Source: Vibrio sp. 14G-20
GTDB taxonomy: Bacteria; Pseudomonadota; Gammaproteobacteria; Enterobacterales; Vibrionaceae
NCBI RefSeq assembly: GCF_026241515.1
Contig: NZ_JAPHPW010000016.1
Location: forward strand, 44,038-108,037
Reading direction: 5' to 3'
DNA: 64,000 nucleotides
Shown here: piece after piece, positions 31,668-40,253 of the stretch
Layout: the number at the start of each line of letters is the position of its first letter
Position numbering within the stretch: position 1 is the stretch's first letter
Position numbers and translations under genes: made by a program
The notes under the pieces: model-generated
Databases searched by the model: none
The model's input: only the letters and a program-made list of their open reading frames with translations
What the model was told of the DNA's origin: nothing

Positions 31668-33095
31668 ATGCTAGAAATTAATAACCAGCGCTTACTCTCT
31701 TTTATGGTGACAGAAGCGAATAACGCGGTTGCCGTGAGCAATCCAGCAACAGGTGAGCTTATTGGGCATGCGCCTATCTCATCTGAGGAGGAATTGGACA
31801 GTGCTATCGAACGAGCTCATATTGCACAAAAAGAGTGGGCGAAAATTCCTGCTAAATCTCGCTCTGCGATACTGAAGGCTTGGCATCAACTGCTCCTTGA
31901 AAACAGGGATGACCTTGCTCACTTAATGACGATCGAACAAGGCAAGCCGTTGGCAGAAGCCGCGGGCGAAGTGGTTTATGGTGCAAGCTTTATTGAATGG
32001 TTCGCCGAAGAAGCCAAGCGCACATATGGTGACTCGATTCCAAGCACCGCCGGAGATAAGCGTTTAGTGACAATCAAGCAGCCGATTGGCGTTGCATGTG
32101 CCATCACACCGTGGAATTTCCCTATTGCGATGATCACTCGTAAAGCCGCACCTGCTCTAGCGGCTGGCTGTAGTTTTATTGTGAAGCCTTCTGACGAAAC
32201 GCCACTTTCAGCGTTTGCTGTTGTTGAGTTGGCTTACCAAGCGGGTGTCCCTAAAGATCTGCTTCAAGTGGTATTAGGTGACAGCCCAGAACAGATTGGT
32301 GAGCTATTCACATCACACCCATTAATCAAGAAGATCTCTTTTACTGGCTCTACTCGCGTCGGCAGTATCTTGATGGCTCAAGCGGCAAAAGGCATCAAAC
32401 GCACCTCGATGGAACTTGGCGGTAATGCTCCGTTTATCGTATTTGACGATGCCGATATCGATGCTGCGGTTCAAGGCGCAATGGCTTCGAAATTCCGTAA
32501 TGCAGGCCAAACCTGTGTTTGTGCTAACCGATTCTATATTCACAGCAAAGTGCACGATGAGTTTGTGGCTAAATTCGACCAAGCGGTGCAGCAACTTAAA
32601 ATTGGCAACGGCTTAGACGCTAGCGTCAACATTGGCCCCGTGATCAGTGAAAGAGCAAAACAGAACATCCAAGGTTTGATTGACCGCGCCATTGAACAAG
32701 GCGCACAGCCTGTCACCCCAACTCAAGAGCTTGCGGGATTGTTCATTCAGCCTGTCATTCTTAAAGACGTGAAGCACGATATGGACATAGTTCAACAAGA
32801 GATCTTTGGCCCTGTCGCTCCGGTTATGAAGTTTGACAGCGATCAAGAGCTGATCGAAATGGCAAACGACACCATTTATGGTTTAGCGTCTTACTTCTAC
32901 AGCCAGAATATCCACCGAGTATGGAAGGTAGCAGAAGCACTTGAGTACGGTATGGTTGGCATTAATGACGGCATGACCTCAACTGAGGTAGCACCTTTCG
33001 GTGGAGTTAAACAGTCAGGCATTGGCCGTGAAGGCGCTAAAGAAGGCATCGATGAGTACATGGATATTAAGTATCTGTGCTTTGGTAGTAACTAG
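31668..33095 (+). CDS. NAD(P)-dependent succinate-semialdehyde / sulfoacetaldehyde dehydrogenase-like
   Basis: Aldehyde dehydrogenase of 475 residues in the GabD group. Catalytic glutamate in 'MELGGNAPFIVF' and nucleophilic cysteine in 'GQTCVCANRFY'. Also 'TPWNFPIAMITRKAAPALAAGC', the NAD site 'FTGSTRVGSILM', and the C-terminal 'EVAPFGGVKQSGIGREGAKEGIDEY' typical of GabD. Normally oxidises succinate semialdehyde. In Neptuniibacter a GabD-like enzyme (SafD) oxidises sulfoacetaldehyde when taurine is used only for nitrogen. With xsc, tauXY and a TauE/SafE exporter around it, that role is possible but inferred. AAGGA precedes the ATG. Confidence 0.85.
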   Translation: MLEINNQRLLSFMVTEANNAVAVSNPATGELIGHAPISSEEELDSAIERAHIAQKEWAKIPAKSRSAILKAWHQLLLENRDDLAHLMTIEQGKPLAEAAGEVVYGASFIEWFAEEAKRTYGDSIPSTAGDKRLVTIKQPIGVACAITPWNFPIAMITRKAAPALAAGCSFIVKPSDETPLSAFAVVELAYQAGVPKDLLQVVLGDSPEQIGELFTSHPLIKKISFTGSTRVGSILMAQAAKGIKRTSMELGGNAPFIVFDDADIDAAVQGAMASKFRNAGQTCVCANRFYIHSKVHDEFVAKFDQAVQQLKIGNGLDASVNIGPVISERAKQNIQGLIDRAIEQGAQPVTPTQELAGLFIQPVILKDVKHDMDIVQQEIFGPVAPVMKFDSDQELIEMANDTIYGLASYFYSQNIHRVWKVAEALEYGMVGINDGMTSTEVAPFGGVKQSGIGREGAKEGIDEYMDIKYLCFGSN

Positions 33096-33186
33096 GTTTC
33101 GGCAGTGATTAGGGCTCGGAAATAATTAAGTCTTAGTGATCACTAACCTGCCCCACTTTCCACCTTTCCCACCACAAAAATGAATC

Positions 33187-33213
33187 AAAAAAAAGCCGCG
33201 CTATAAAAACGCG
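33187..33213. terminator. Bidirectional terminator
   Basis: GCCGCG / CGCGGC stem with a nine-base loop and A/T flanks, between the aldehyde dehydrogenase gene and glcB. Confidence 0.7.
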
Positions 33214-33290
33214 GCACCTTGGGCTCGGTTAAAGGGGGTTTCTTTTTTTTAGTATTTTACATTCTCTGTTTTTGTTATTGGGTTGCTTCT

Positions 33291-35474
33291 CTATCCCTGC
33301 GCTTTCAGTTTTAGACGCATAGCATGCAGCACTGGCTCGGTGTAACCACTAGGTTGAGCGCAGCCTTCGAATACCAACTGACACGCTGCTGAAAATGCGA
33401 TGCTGTTTTCAAAGTCAGGTGCCATATTGCGGTAGCTCGGGTCGCTAGCGTTTTGCTCGTCCACCACAGCGGCCATGCGCTTCATGGTTTTCATTACTTG
33501 GGCTTCCTCGCAAATACCGTGACGTAACCAGTTAGCGATGTGTTGGCTTGAAATACGCAGCGTCGCGCGGTCTTCCATTAGTCCTACATCGTTAATATCA
33601 GGCACTTTCGAACAACCTACGCCTTGGTCAATCCAACGAACTACGTAACCAAGAATGCCTTGCGTATTATTGTCCAGTTCATTTTGGATATCTTGAGCTG
33701 TCAGCTTTTGATTGCCTAACAGCGGGATAGTAAGAATATCGTCAACATTTGCTCTCACACGCTCACGCAGCTCTTTCTGACGGCTAGGAACACTCACCTT
33801 GTGATAATGCAAGGCATGCAGAGTCGCCGCCGTTGGAGAAGGAACCCAAGCGGTATTCGCACCCGCTTGTGGGTGTCCGATTTTCGCGTCCATCATCTTG
33901 GCCATGTTATCTGGCTCTGGCCACATACCTTTACCAATCTGGGCTTTACCTTGCAGGCCACAAGCTAAGCCAAGATCAACGTTTTGATCTTCGTATGCGC
34001 CAATCCAAGTCATGGTTTTAAGCTGTGTTTTAGGAGCAAAAGGACCCGCTTCCATACTGGTGTGGATCTCATCACCCGTTCGGTCTAGGAAACCTGTGTT
34101 GATGAACACGACACGGTCTTTGGCGGCGCGAATACACTCTTTCAAGTTCACAGAGGTACGACGCTCTTCGTCCATGATGCCGACTTTGATGGTGAAGCGG
34201 TCTAAACCTAGTGCATCCTCAATACGGCCAAACAACTCATTGGTGAAAGCCACTTCTTCAGGGCCATGCATCTTAGGTTTAACAATATTGATGCTGTTCG
34301 CGGTCGAGTTTTGGTAAGGGCTATTACCCTTTAAATCGTGCATTGCGATAAGCGATGTCACCATGCCATCCATGATACCTTCAGGTACTTCATTACCATC
34401 CGCATCAATAATCGCAGGGTTTGTCATTAGGTGGCCCACATTGCGTATGAACAACATGCTGCGACCTTTAAGTGAGATTTCCCCCCCCGTCACACTGGTG
34501 TATTGGCGATCAGGGTTCAGGTTACGAACAATGGTCTTGCCGTTTTTCTCTAGCGATTCTTGCAGGTCACCCTTCATTAAGCCTAACCAGTTTCGGTAAG
34601 CTAATGCTTTGTCTTCACCGTCAACTGCGGCAACGGAATCTTCGCAATCCATAATCGTGGTCAGTGCCGATTCCACCAGCACATCTTTAATACCCGCAAC
34701 ATCGACGCTACCAATTGGCGCGCTCGGGTCGATTTGAATTTCGATATGGAGATTGTTGTGTTTAAGCAGGATACAAGAAGGCGAGCTTGCGTCTCCTTGA
34801 TAACCAATAAACTGGTTACGATCAATGAGAGTAACTTCTTCACCATTATCTAGCGTTGCCGTCAGCGTGTTGCCAATGCTCACATTGCTGATGCTGTATT
34901 TGGTCACGTCTTTATGAGAAACACCATTCAACGGTGCGGCGTCATCAAGGAAACCACGAGCATAGCTCACTACTTTAGCGCCACGAACAGGGTTAAAGCT
35001 TCCACCTTTCTCGGCTCCGTCGCTTTCGCTGATCACATCGGTGCCGTAGAGCGCATCGTATAAACTGCCCCAGCGCGCGTTTGCTGCGTTAAGTGCAAAA
35101 CGTGCATTCATGATAGGCACAACAAGCTGCGGCCCAGCTTGTGTTGCGATTTCAGGCTCTACGCTTGCAGTGGTCACTTGAAAGTCTTCGCCTTCAGGCA
35201 CTAGGTAGCCAATCTGCTGTAGGAACTGTTTGTACTCTGCTGCATCCAGTGTTTGACCAGCACGCTCTTGATGCCACACATCGATTTGATGTTGAAGATC
35301 TTCACGTTTGATAAGCAGTGCACGATTCTTTGGTGCCAGATCTTTAAGGATGGCTGCGAAAGATTGCCAAAAGTCCTCTGCGACAATGCCTGTTCCAGGA
35401 ATGACCTGCTCATTAATTAATTGGTAGAGGGTGCTATCAATGCTCAAGCTTCCCTGTTGAATACGACTGCTCAT
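33291..35474 (-). CDS. glcB: Malate synthase G
   Basis: Condenses glyoxylate and acetyl-CoA into malate; second step of the glyoxylate shunt. 727 residues, the G-form length. The catalytic stretch 'LVESALTTIMDCEDSVAAVD' (residues ~266-285), 'TVRNLNPDRQYT'-type block (here 'IVRNLNPDRQYT'), 'MKGDLQESLE', 'KPKMHGPEEVAFT', 'GIMDEERRTSVNLKECI' and 'FINTGFLDRTGDEIHTSMEAGPF' are visible, with the C-terminal 'GVGCSKVPDINDVGLMEDRATLRISSQHIANWL'. Separated from aceA by a LysR gene. Growth on taurine carbon (as acetyl-CoA) would need it. Confidence 0.97.
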   Translation of the reverse strand: MSSRIQQGSLSIDSTLYQLINEQVIPGTGIVAEDFWQSFAAILKDLAPKNRALLIKREDLQHQIDVWHQERAGQTLDAAEYKQFLQQIGYLVPEGEDFQVTTASVEPEIATQAGPQLVVPIMNARFALNAANARWGSLYDALYGTDVISESDGAEKGGSFNPVRGAKVVSYARGFLDDAAPLNGVSHKDVTKYSISNVSIGNTLTATLDNGEEVTLIDRNQFIGYQGDASSPSCILLKHNNLHIEIQIDPSAPIGSVDVAGIKDVLVESALTTIMDCEDSVAAVDGEDKALAYRNWLGLMKGDLQESLEKNGKTIVRNLNPDRQYTSVTGGEISLKGRSMLFIRNVGHLMTNPAIIDADGNEVPEGIMDGMVTSLIAMHDLKGNSPYQNSTANSINIVKPKMHGPEEVAFTNELFGRIEDALGLDRFTIKVGIMDEERRTSVNLKECIRAAKDRVVFINTGFLDRTGDEIHTSMEAGPFAPKTQLKTMTWIGAYEDQNVDLGLACGLQGKAQIGKGMWPEPDNMAKMMDAKIGHPQAGANTAWVPSPTAATLHALHYHKVSVPSRQKELRERVRANVDDILTIPLLGNQKLTAQDIQNELDNNTQGILGYVVRWIDQGVGCSKVPDINDVGLMEDRATLRISSQHIANWLRHGICEEAQVMKTMKRMAAVVDEQNASDPSYRNMAPDFENSIAFSAACQLVFEGCAQPSGYTEPVLHAMRLKLKAQG

Positions 35475-35591
35475 AAAATCTCTCTCAAATTAACCGCTGA
35501 CTACTAAATAAATTTACGTAACTGACGAAAATTTAGCTAATTTATGCCGTTTATATTGGATATTCACAAAAGAAATACCACAAAAACTGTG

Positions 35592-36545
35592 TTATCCCGT
35601 CACACCACTTTCGATTTCATTGGCGACACTTTTGATCAAGCGACGCATCCACTGGTGATCTGGATTGGTTTGTAACAATGGGCTCCACGCCATCTTCACC
35701 TCAAAAGGTTCAATCGCAAATGGGGCTGGTTTGATTAACAAATTAGGGTTGTTGCGCTGCAATTGCGCGGCTTTGGTTGGAATAGTAAGGATAAGGTTTT
35801 TCTGCTGAGCGAAGAGGATCGCAGACAGGTAATGTCGGGTAAATACCGTGATGTTGCGGGTTTTACCAATGCGCATTAATGCTTCATCTATCCAACCGAG
35901 CTTTTGAGCTTCACTTGGGTTGATCCCGACTCCGGTTCCCATCCCCGTCTTACTTACCCAAATATGTTGCGCCTTTAAATAAGACAAAATATCAAAGTTA
36001 TCAGCTATTGGATTATCACAGCTGAATAGGCAAGAGAACCCGTCGTGCCAAAGGCTCATCTGGTGAAAGGACTGTGGAATGTCATCAAAACGGTTGATGA
36101 TAATATCAACAGTGCCTTGTTCTACATCCTGATAGCTCACATCACTTGGCGTCATTATATCCAGTCGTATTTTCGGTGCTATCTCGCTCAGTTTTTTCAA
36201 TAGCGGCTGAATAATGGTCGACTCAGCATAGTCACTCGCCATGATACGAAACACGCGTTCACTGTCTTCTGCATTAAACTCTGTGGTCGGCTGAAGTGTC
36301 TTTTCTACATTCGCCAAGATGTTGCGGATCAGTGGTTGCAACTTTTGCGCGCGCTCGGTCGGCACCATCCCTTCACTGGTTCTCACCAATAGTGGATCTT
36401 CAAACAGATCACGCAGTCGGCGCAGTCCATTACTCATAGCTGGTTGAGTTATTCCTAATTGATTTGCCGCTCGTGTAACGTTTCTTTCACGTAGCAACAT
36501 GTCTAAATACACAAGTAAATTAAGGTCTATACGAGCAATATTCAT
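35592..36545 (-). CDS. LysR-family transcriptional regulator of the glyoxylate region
   Basis: 317 residues. The LysR winged helix is at residues ~5-65 ('LNLLVYLDMLLRERNVTRAANQLGITQPAMSNGLRRLRDLFEDPL'), followed by the effector domain. Divergent from aceA across 130 bases and upstream of glcB on the same strand, so control of the glyoxylate genes is likely. A GntR/IclR-type regulator plays this role in enterics. The 117-base gap between the LysR start and the glcB start region has no clear operator. Confidence 0.9.
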   Translation of the reverse strand: MNIARIDLNLLVYLDMLLRERNVTRAANQLGITQPAMSNGLRRLRDLFEDPLLVRTSEGMVPTERAQKLQPLIRNILANVEKTLQPTTEFNAEDSERVFRIMASDYAESTIIQPLLKKLSEIAPKIRLDIMTPSDVSYQDVEQGTVDIIINRFDDIPQSFHQMSLWHDGFSCLFSCDNPIADNFDILSYLKAQHIWVSKTGMGTGVGINPSEAQKLGWIDEALMRIGKTRNITVFTRHYLSAILFAQQKNLILTIPTKAAQLQRNNPNLLIKPAPFAIEPFEVKMAWSPLLQTNPDHQWMRRLIKSVANEIESGVTG

Positions 36546-36675
36546 AAGAAAAATACCGAATATAATAACTATAAATTAACAAAATTATCACATGCGTGGT
36601 TATTCTTTGTCCATAGCAAAGTTTTAATCCAAGCCAATTTGGCAACCATACCCCACGTGAAACTAAGGAATAGTT

Positions 36676-38274
36676 ATGTCGCAAATTACACAAGATATCG
36701 AAATGATAGAAGTTGCAAAAAGCGCTGCAGGTGCTCCATGGGATGCAATCAATGCTGAATCTGCTGCTCGTATGCGAGCTCAAAACAAATTCAAAACAGG
36801 TCTAGATATCGCGCAATACACGGCAGATATCATGCGTGCGGATATGGAGGCTTACGATAAAGACAGTTCTCAATACACTCAGTCTTTAGGTTGCTGGCAT
36901 GGTTTTATCGGCCAACAAAAGTTGATTTCTATTAAGAAGCACTTTGATGGCAAGACAGACCGACGCTACCTATACCTTTCAGGTTGGATGGTTGCTGCAC
37001 TTCGCTCAGACTTTGGTCCACTTCCAGACCAATCAATGCATGAGAAAACATCGGTTGCAGGCCTAGTAGAAGAACTATACACATTCCTGCGCCAAGCTGA
37101 TGCACGTGAACTGGGTGGTTTATTCCGTGAGCTAGACGCTGCACGTGAAGCGGGCGACGTTAACCAACAAGACCTTATCCAAGACAAAATCGACAATCAC
37201 GTAACACACGTGGTGCCAATCATCGCGGATATCGATGCAGGTTTCGGTAACGCAGAAGCGACTTACCTAATGGCTAAGCAAATGATTGAAGCGGGCGCAT
37301 GTTGTCTACAAATTGAAAACCAAGTTGCCGATGAGAAGCAATGTGGTCACCAAGACGGCAAAGTAACGGTTCCACACGCTGACTTCCACGCAAAACTTCG
37401 CGCACTTCGTTACGCTTTCCTTGAACTAGGCATCGACAACGGCGTTATTGTTGCTCGTACCGATTCTCAAGGTGCTGGCCTAACAAAAGAAATCGCAGTA
37501 GTGAAAGAGCCGGGCGACCAAGGTGATATCTACAACTCATACCTAGATGTTGAAGAGATCGACGTTGCAGATATGGCAGAAGGCGACGTTTGCTTTAACC
37601 GTGATGGCAAGCTAGTTCGACCTAAGCGTCTACCTTCAGGTTTATACCAATTCCGCCAAGGTACTGGTGAAGACCGTTGTGTATTCGACTGTATTGAAGC
37701 AATCAACGCGGGTGCTGACCTACTTTGGATTGAGACTGAGAAGCCACACATTGGTCAAATCAAAGAGATGATGGACGGCGTTCGCGAAGTTCACCCTAAC
37801 GCGAAACTGGTTTACAACAACTCTCCATCATTCAACTGGACGCTAAACTTCCGTCAGCAAGCTTACGATGCATTGGTTGCAGAAGGTAAAGACGTATCAG
37901 CTTACGACCGTGCAAACCTAATGAGCGCGGAATACGACGAAACTGAACTGTCTGCAAGTGCTGACGAGAAGATTCGTACATTCCAAGCGGACGCATCTCG
38001 TGAAGCGGGTATCTTCCACCACTTGATTACGCTACCGACTTACCACACTTCAGCGCTGTCTACCGACAACCTTGCGAAAGAGTACTTCGGCGACCAAGGC
38101 ATGTTGGGTTACGTTGCAAATGTTCAACGTAAAGAGATCCGCCAAGGCATCGCATGTGTTAAACACCAAAACATGTCTGGTTCAGACATCGGTGATGACC
38201 ACAAAGAGTACTTCGCTGGTGAGAATGCACTGAAAGCAGCGGGCGAAGCGAATACGTCTAACCAATTTGATTAA
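36676..38274 (+). CDS. aceA: Isocitrate lyase
   Basis: Splits isocitrate into succinate and glyoxylate. 532 residues, the long form seen in Pseudomonas and Vibrio rather than the 434-residue E. coli form. The active-site signature is 'DEKQCGHQDGKVTVPHAD' (KQCGH instead of the usual KKCGH; cysteine retained). Other blocks: 'VVPIIADIDAGFGNAEATYLMAKQMIEAGA', 'LQIENQVADEKQCGH', 'IVARTDSQGAGLT', 'LLWIETEKPHIGQIKEMMDGVRE' and 'LVYNNSPSFNWTLNFRQQA'. Divergent from a LysR gene. The 3' end runs into a structured region (38296-38383). Confidence 0.96.
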   Translation: MSQITQDIEMIEVAKSAAGAPWDAINAESAARMRAQNKFKTGLDIAQYTADIMRADMEAYDKDSSQYTQSLGCWHGFIGQQKLISIKKHFDGKTDRRYLYLSGWMVAALRSDFGPLPDQSMHEKTSVAGLVEELYTFLRQADARELGGLFRELDAAREAGDVNQQDLIQDKIDNHVTHVVPIIADIDAGFGNAEATYLMAKQMIEAGACCLQIENQVADEKQCGHQDGKVTVPHADFHAKLRALRYAFLELGIDNGVIVARTDSQGAGLTKEIAVVKEPGDQGDIYNSYLDVEEIDVADMAEGDVCFNRDGKLVRPKRLPSGLYQFRQGTGEDRCVFDCIEAINAGADLLWIETEKPHIGQIKEMMDGVREVHPNAKLVYNNSPSFNWTLNFRQQAYDALVAEGKDVSAYDRANLMSAEYDETELSASADEKIRTFQADASREAGIFHHLITLPTYHTSALSTDNLAKEYFGDQGMLGYVANVQRKEIRQGIACVKHQNMSGSDIGDDHKEYFAGENALKAAGEANTSNQFD

Positions 38275-38295
38275 TCTTGATTAATCGCTAGAACT

Positions 38296-38383
38296 AAAGC
38301 CTCCCCCGCCCTTCTCTCTTACTTCGGTAAGATCCGGGGGAAGGCTTTGAGATAAAGCTTGTACTGCCGGCTTTATCTCAAAG
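38296..38383 (+). terminator. Terminator-like hairpin and second perfect hairpin after aceA
   Basis: First, AAAGCC(T)CCCCCG / CGGGGG(AA)GGCTTT (38296-38308 with 38335-38348) encloses TCTTAC-TTCG-GTAAGA, a UUCG tetraloop stem. Directly after comes a perfect 14-bp stem CTTTGAGATAAAGC / GCTTTATCTCAAAG (38345-38358 with 38370-38383). The second stem has no T-run, so it is not a standard terminator. The two stems share CTTT (38345-38348) and may be alternatives. Confidence 0.6.
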
Positions 38384-38495
38384 TCTAAGATTTGTGTTCT
38401 ACACCACGGTCAGCTAAGCAACACCTGTTTAAGCTAACTGTATTCATATTGTTGAGATTCCTGTTTGTTGATATTTCTTTTGATTGAGAGTGCCT

Positions 38496-39074
38496 ATGAC
38501 TTCAATACCTAAACACCTACAAGATGCAAAAATGCTGCTATCAGAAAATGGTTTCGCAACGGGTGATACTTGGTATCACGGCACGTCTTCAGCCTTGCTT
38601 GCTTCAATCAAAGGCCAAGGACTGAAACGTTCTGGAGACAAAGCACTCAATGAAGCCGCTTCAAAAACCATGGCAACGATTGGCAATAACTACACCGAGT
38701 CGGTTGAACCTGTATTCCTAACTCAAAGCAAAGAACTGGCGTATTACTGGGCGCAACAAACCGTTCGTGAGCGCAGTGTTCGTTTCGAAGGGGAAGAACT
38801 ACCTGTCGTGTTAGCGGTAAACCTGTCTGAAAAACAACGAGCTAAAGTAAGACCAGACGTGGGTGCGATGAGCCTGTTAATGATGAGTGTGGGCGAGCAA
38901 TTCATGGCTCACATGGCTAAGGTTTACCAAGAGAACAACATCGCAGGCCCTGATATTGAACTTCGTACTGCTGATCGTATGGATTACTTGAACAAGCTGG
39001 GAATGGCTTACATTGATGAAGACATCAGCCGAGCTTGTGTACAAGAGCTGTCAGAGCCGGAACTGGCCAGTTAA
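38496..39074 (+). CDS. ADP-ribosyltransferase-like protein, function unknown
   Basis: 192 residues from the ATG at 38496; an in-frame TTG at 38484 begins a longer frame, but GAGAG lies before the ATG. The segment 'TWYHGTSSALLASIKGQGLKRSGD' (residues ~24-47) and 'EPVFLTQSKELAYYWAQQ' recall the first two blocks of the ADP-ribosyltransferase / Tpt1 fold (Y-H-G-T and then v-y-L-t). The third (glutamate) block is not clear. It could ADP-ribosylate a small molecule or protein, or have lost the activity. It lies beside aceA but the two may not be functionally linked. Confidence 0.55.
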   Translation: MTSIPKHLQDAKMLLSENGFATGDTWYHGTSSALLASIKGQGLKRSGDKALNEAASKTMATIGNNYTESVEPVFLTQSKELAYYWAQQTVRERSVRFEGEELPVVLAVNLSEKQRAKVRPDVGAMSLLMMSVGEQFMAHMAKVYQENNIAGPDIELRTADRMDYLNKLGMAYIDEDISRACVQELSEPELAS

Positions 39075-39105
39075 TCAGGTTCATTACGTAAGCACTATTC
39101 AGAAT

Positions 39106-39137
39106 AAAAAATGGCTCTTAAGTAGGAGCCATTTTTA
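39106..39137. terminator. Bidirectional terminator
   Basis: AAAAATGGCTC(TTAAGTAG)GAGCCATTTTT between the ART-like gene and the cystatin-like gene. Confidence 0.9.
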
Positions 39138-39175
39138 TGTGTGCGATGTTATTTACATGCTAGTTAATCAATGGG

Positions 39176-39577
39176 TTAGTTGATCAATGGGCACAAGCGA
39201 CCTTGTTGTGCAGCTTGAGTCATTGTCATCTCACCCTGCAACGAACGATACACAATGGTATTCCAAACTTCGCCATTATCCATCTCAAAATCGATAGCAT
39301 AGTTCAAACCACTGACAACCTGAGTTCGAACGCTCAAGATTTTCTCAAGCTTCGCAGCGGTATTCATTTGTCCCAAAACCACATCTAAAGCTTGTTTTGC
39401 TTCTGGCGTGATATCACTTTGTGACCAACCACCTGTCAGGTTTTTAGTGCTACAGATCGGATTCGCTTTCTCTTGCGGTTGAGCAGAAACATCAGATTCC
39501 TGACTACATCCAGCAAACGCAGCGACACTAAACACGGTTGCTAATCCAAGTAATGATGTTAATCGTACTTTTTTCAT
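39176..39577 (-). CDS. Cystatin-like lipoprotein
   Basis: 133 residues. Lipoprotein signal peptide with lipobox 'VAAFAGCSQ' (Cys at residue ~24). The mature part has the cystatin layout: N-terminal glycine 'LTGGWSQSD', helix 'TPEAKQALDVVLGQMNTAAKLEKILSV', the QxVxG loop 'TQVVSGLNYAIDFEM', then 'VWNTIVYRSL' and 'LCPLIN'. Cystatins inhibit papain-like cysteine proteases; bacterial copies are rare and usually predicted only. It could protect the periplasm from host cathepsins or a bacterial protease. Confidence 0.75.
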   Translation of the reverse strand: MKKVRLTSLLGLATVFSVAAFAGCSQESDVSAQPQEKANPICSTKNLTGGWSQSDITPEAKQALDVVLGQMNTAAKLEKILSVRTQVVSGLNYAIDFEMDNGEVWNTIVYRSLQGEMTMTQAAQQGRLCPLIN

Positions 39578-40253
39578 GAATCCTCTCTACATCGTTCATT
39601 CAGTCATTTACGAGAGATTACTCGCAATGATGTTTCATATGCAGGCAAGCTTAGACCTTAAATGTCATTACTTCATCAGAGATTATGGTGTAAATACTCT
39701 ACAAACACAGAAGATTGTAAGAAAAACAAAGCTGAGCACTGGAGCCCTGCTTTTATCCACCAGATATTTAAATCATTAAAATGTGTAGCGAAGGAATAAA
39801 TGAGTATAAGACAGGTATAATCCATCAGTTAATTGCATACTTTACACTCAAGGTATTCATATCGCGATTAACAAGATGATCTCGTCTTGATGTGGATTAT
39901 GATATTGGTTCAAAAAATAGATATTTGAGATTATTTTATAAATTCAAAAGTTTATGCTCGGCTTAATCATGCCTGATTTTAAACTGTAATACATACCCTA
40001 CAAGTTGTTGATAACAATGTATTTTACTCATCTATAAATTCATTCAGATATGGTAAATCTTTATTGTTAAGGGTGAGCGCAAGTAGTAAAATCTCGCCAG
40101 ATTGTGCAACTTACGTCTCACACCATGGACACAAGTCAAGTTACGATTAGCTCTCTCAAAGTAACGCAACTTCAAACACATACCTAAAATCAGTGTCCTA
40201 TAAATAGTGCAGATCAAATAAAAATAATTATATAAACCTAGGCTAGGTTAAAC
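39578..40253. other. 676-bp region upstream of luxM
   Basis: AT-rich; must contain the cystatin-gene promoter and the luxM promoter. I see no clear lux box or HapR/LuxR-type site by eye. The last 20 bases carry a 15-bp palindrome (separate entry). No gene is supported. Confidence 0.45.
40235..40249 (+). promoter_or_regulatory. luxM: Palindrome over the luxM ribosome-binding site
   Basis: AACCTAG-G-CTAGGTT, a perfect 7-bp inverted repeat with a one-base centre, ending four bases before the luxM ATG at 40254. AGG in its right arm is the only Shine-Dalgarno candidate, so the arms could form an operator or, if it opens, hide the ribosome site. A one-base loop cannot form as such, so an operator is likelier. 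Confidence 0.5.

Noticed and set aside
36605..36621. LysR operator CTTTG-N7-CAAAG before aceA
   Set aside because: Arms are only five bases and without the T-N11-A pattern; chance is likely.
36520..36783. Open frame on the minus strand between the LysR gene and aceA
   Set aside because: It overlaps the start of aceA and the start of the LysR gene, with no ribosome site and no coding character.
39578..40253. lux box upstream of luxM
   Set aside because: No 20-bp ACCTGTA-type repeat and no LuxR/HapR-type palindrome could be found by eye.
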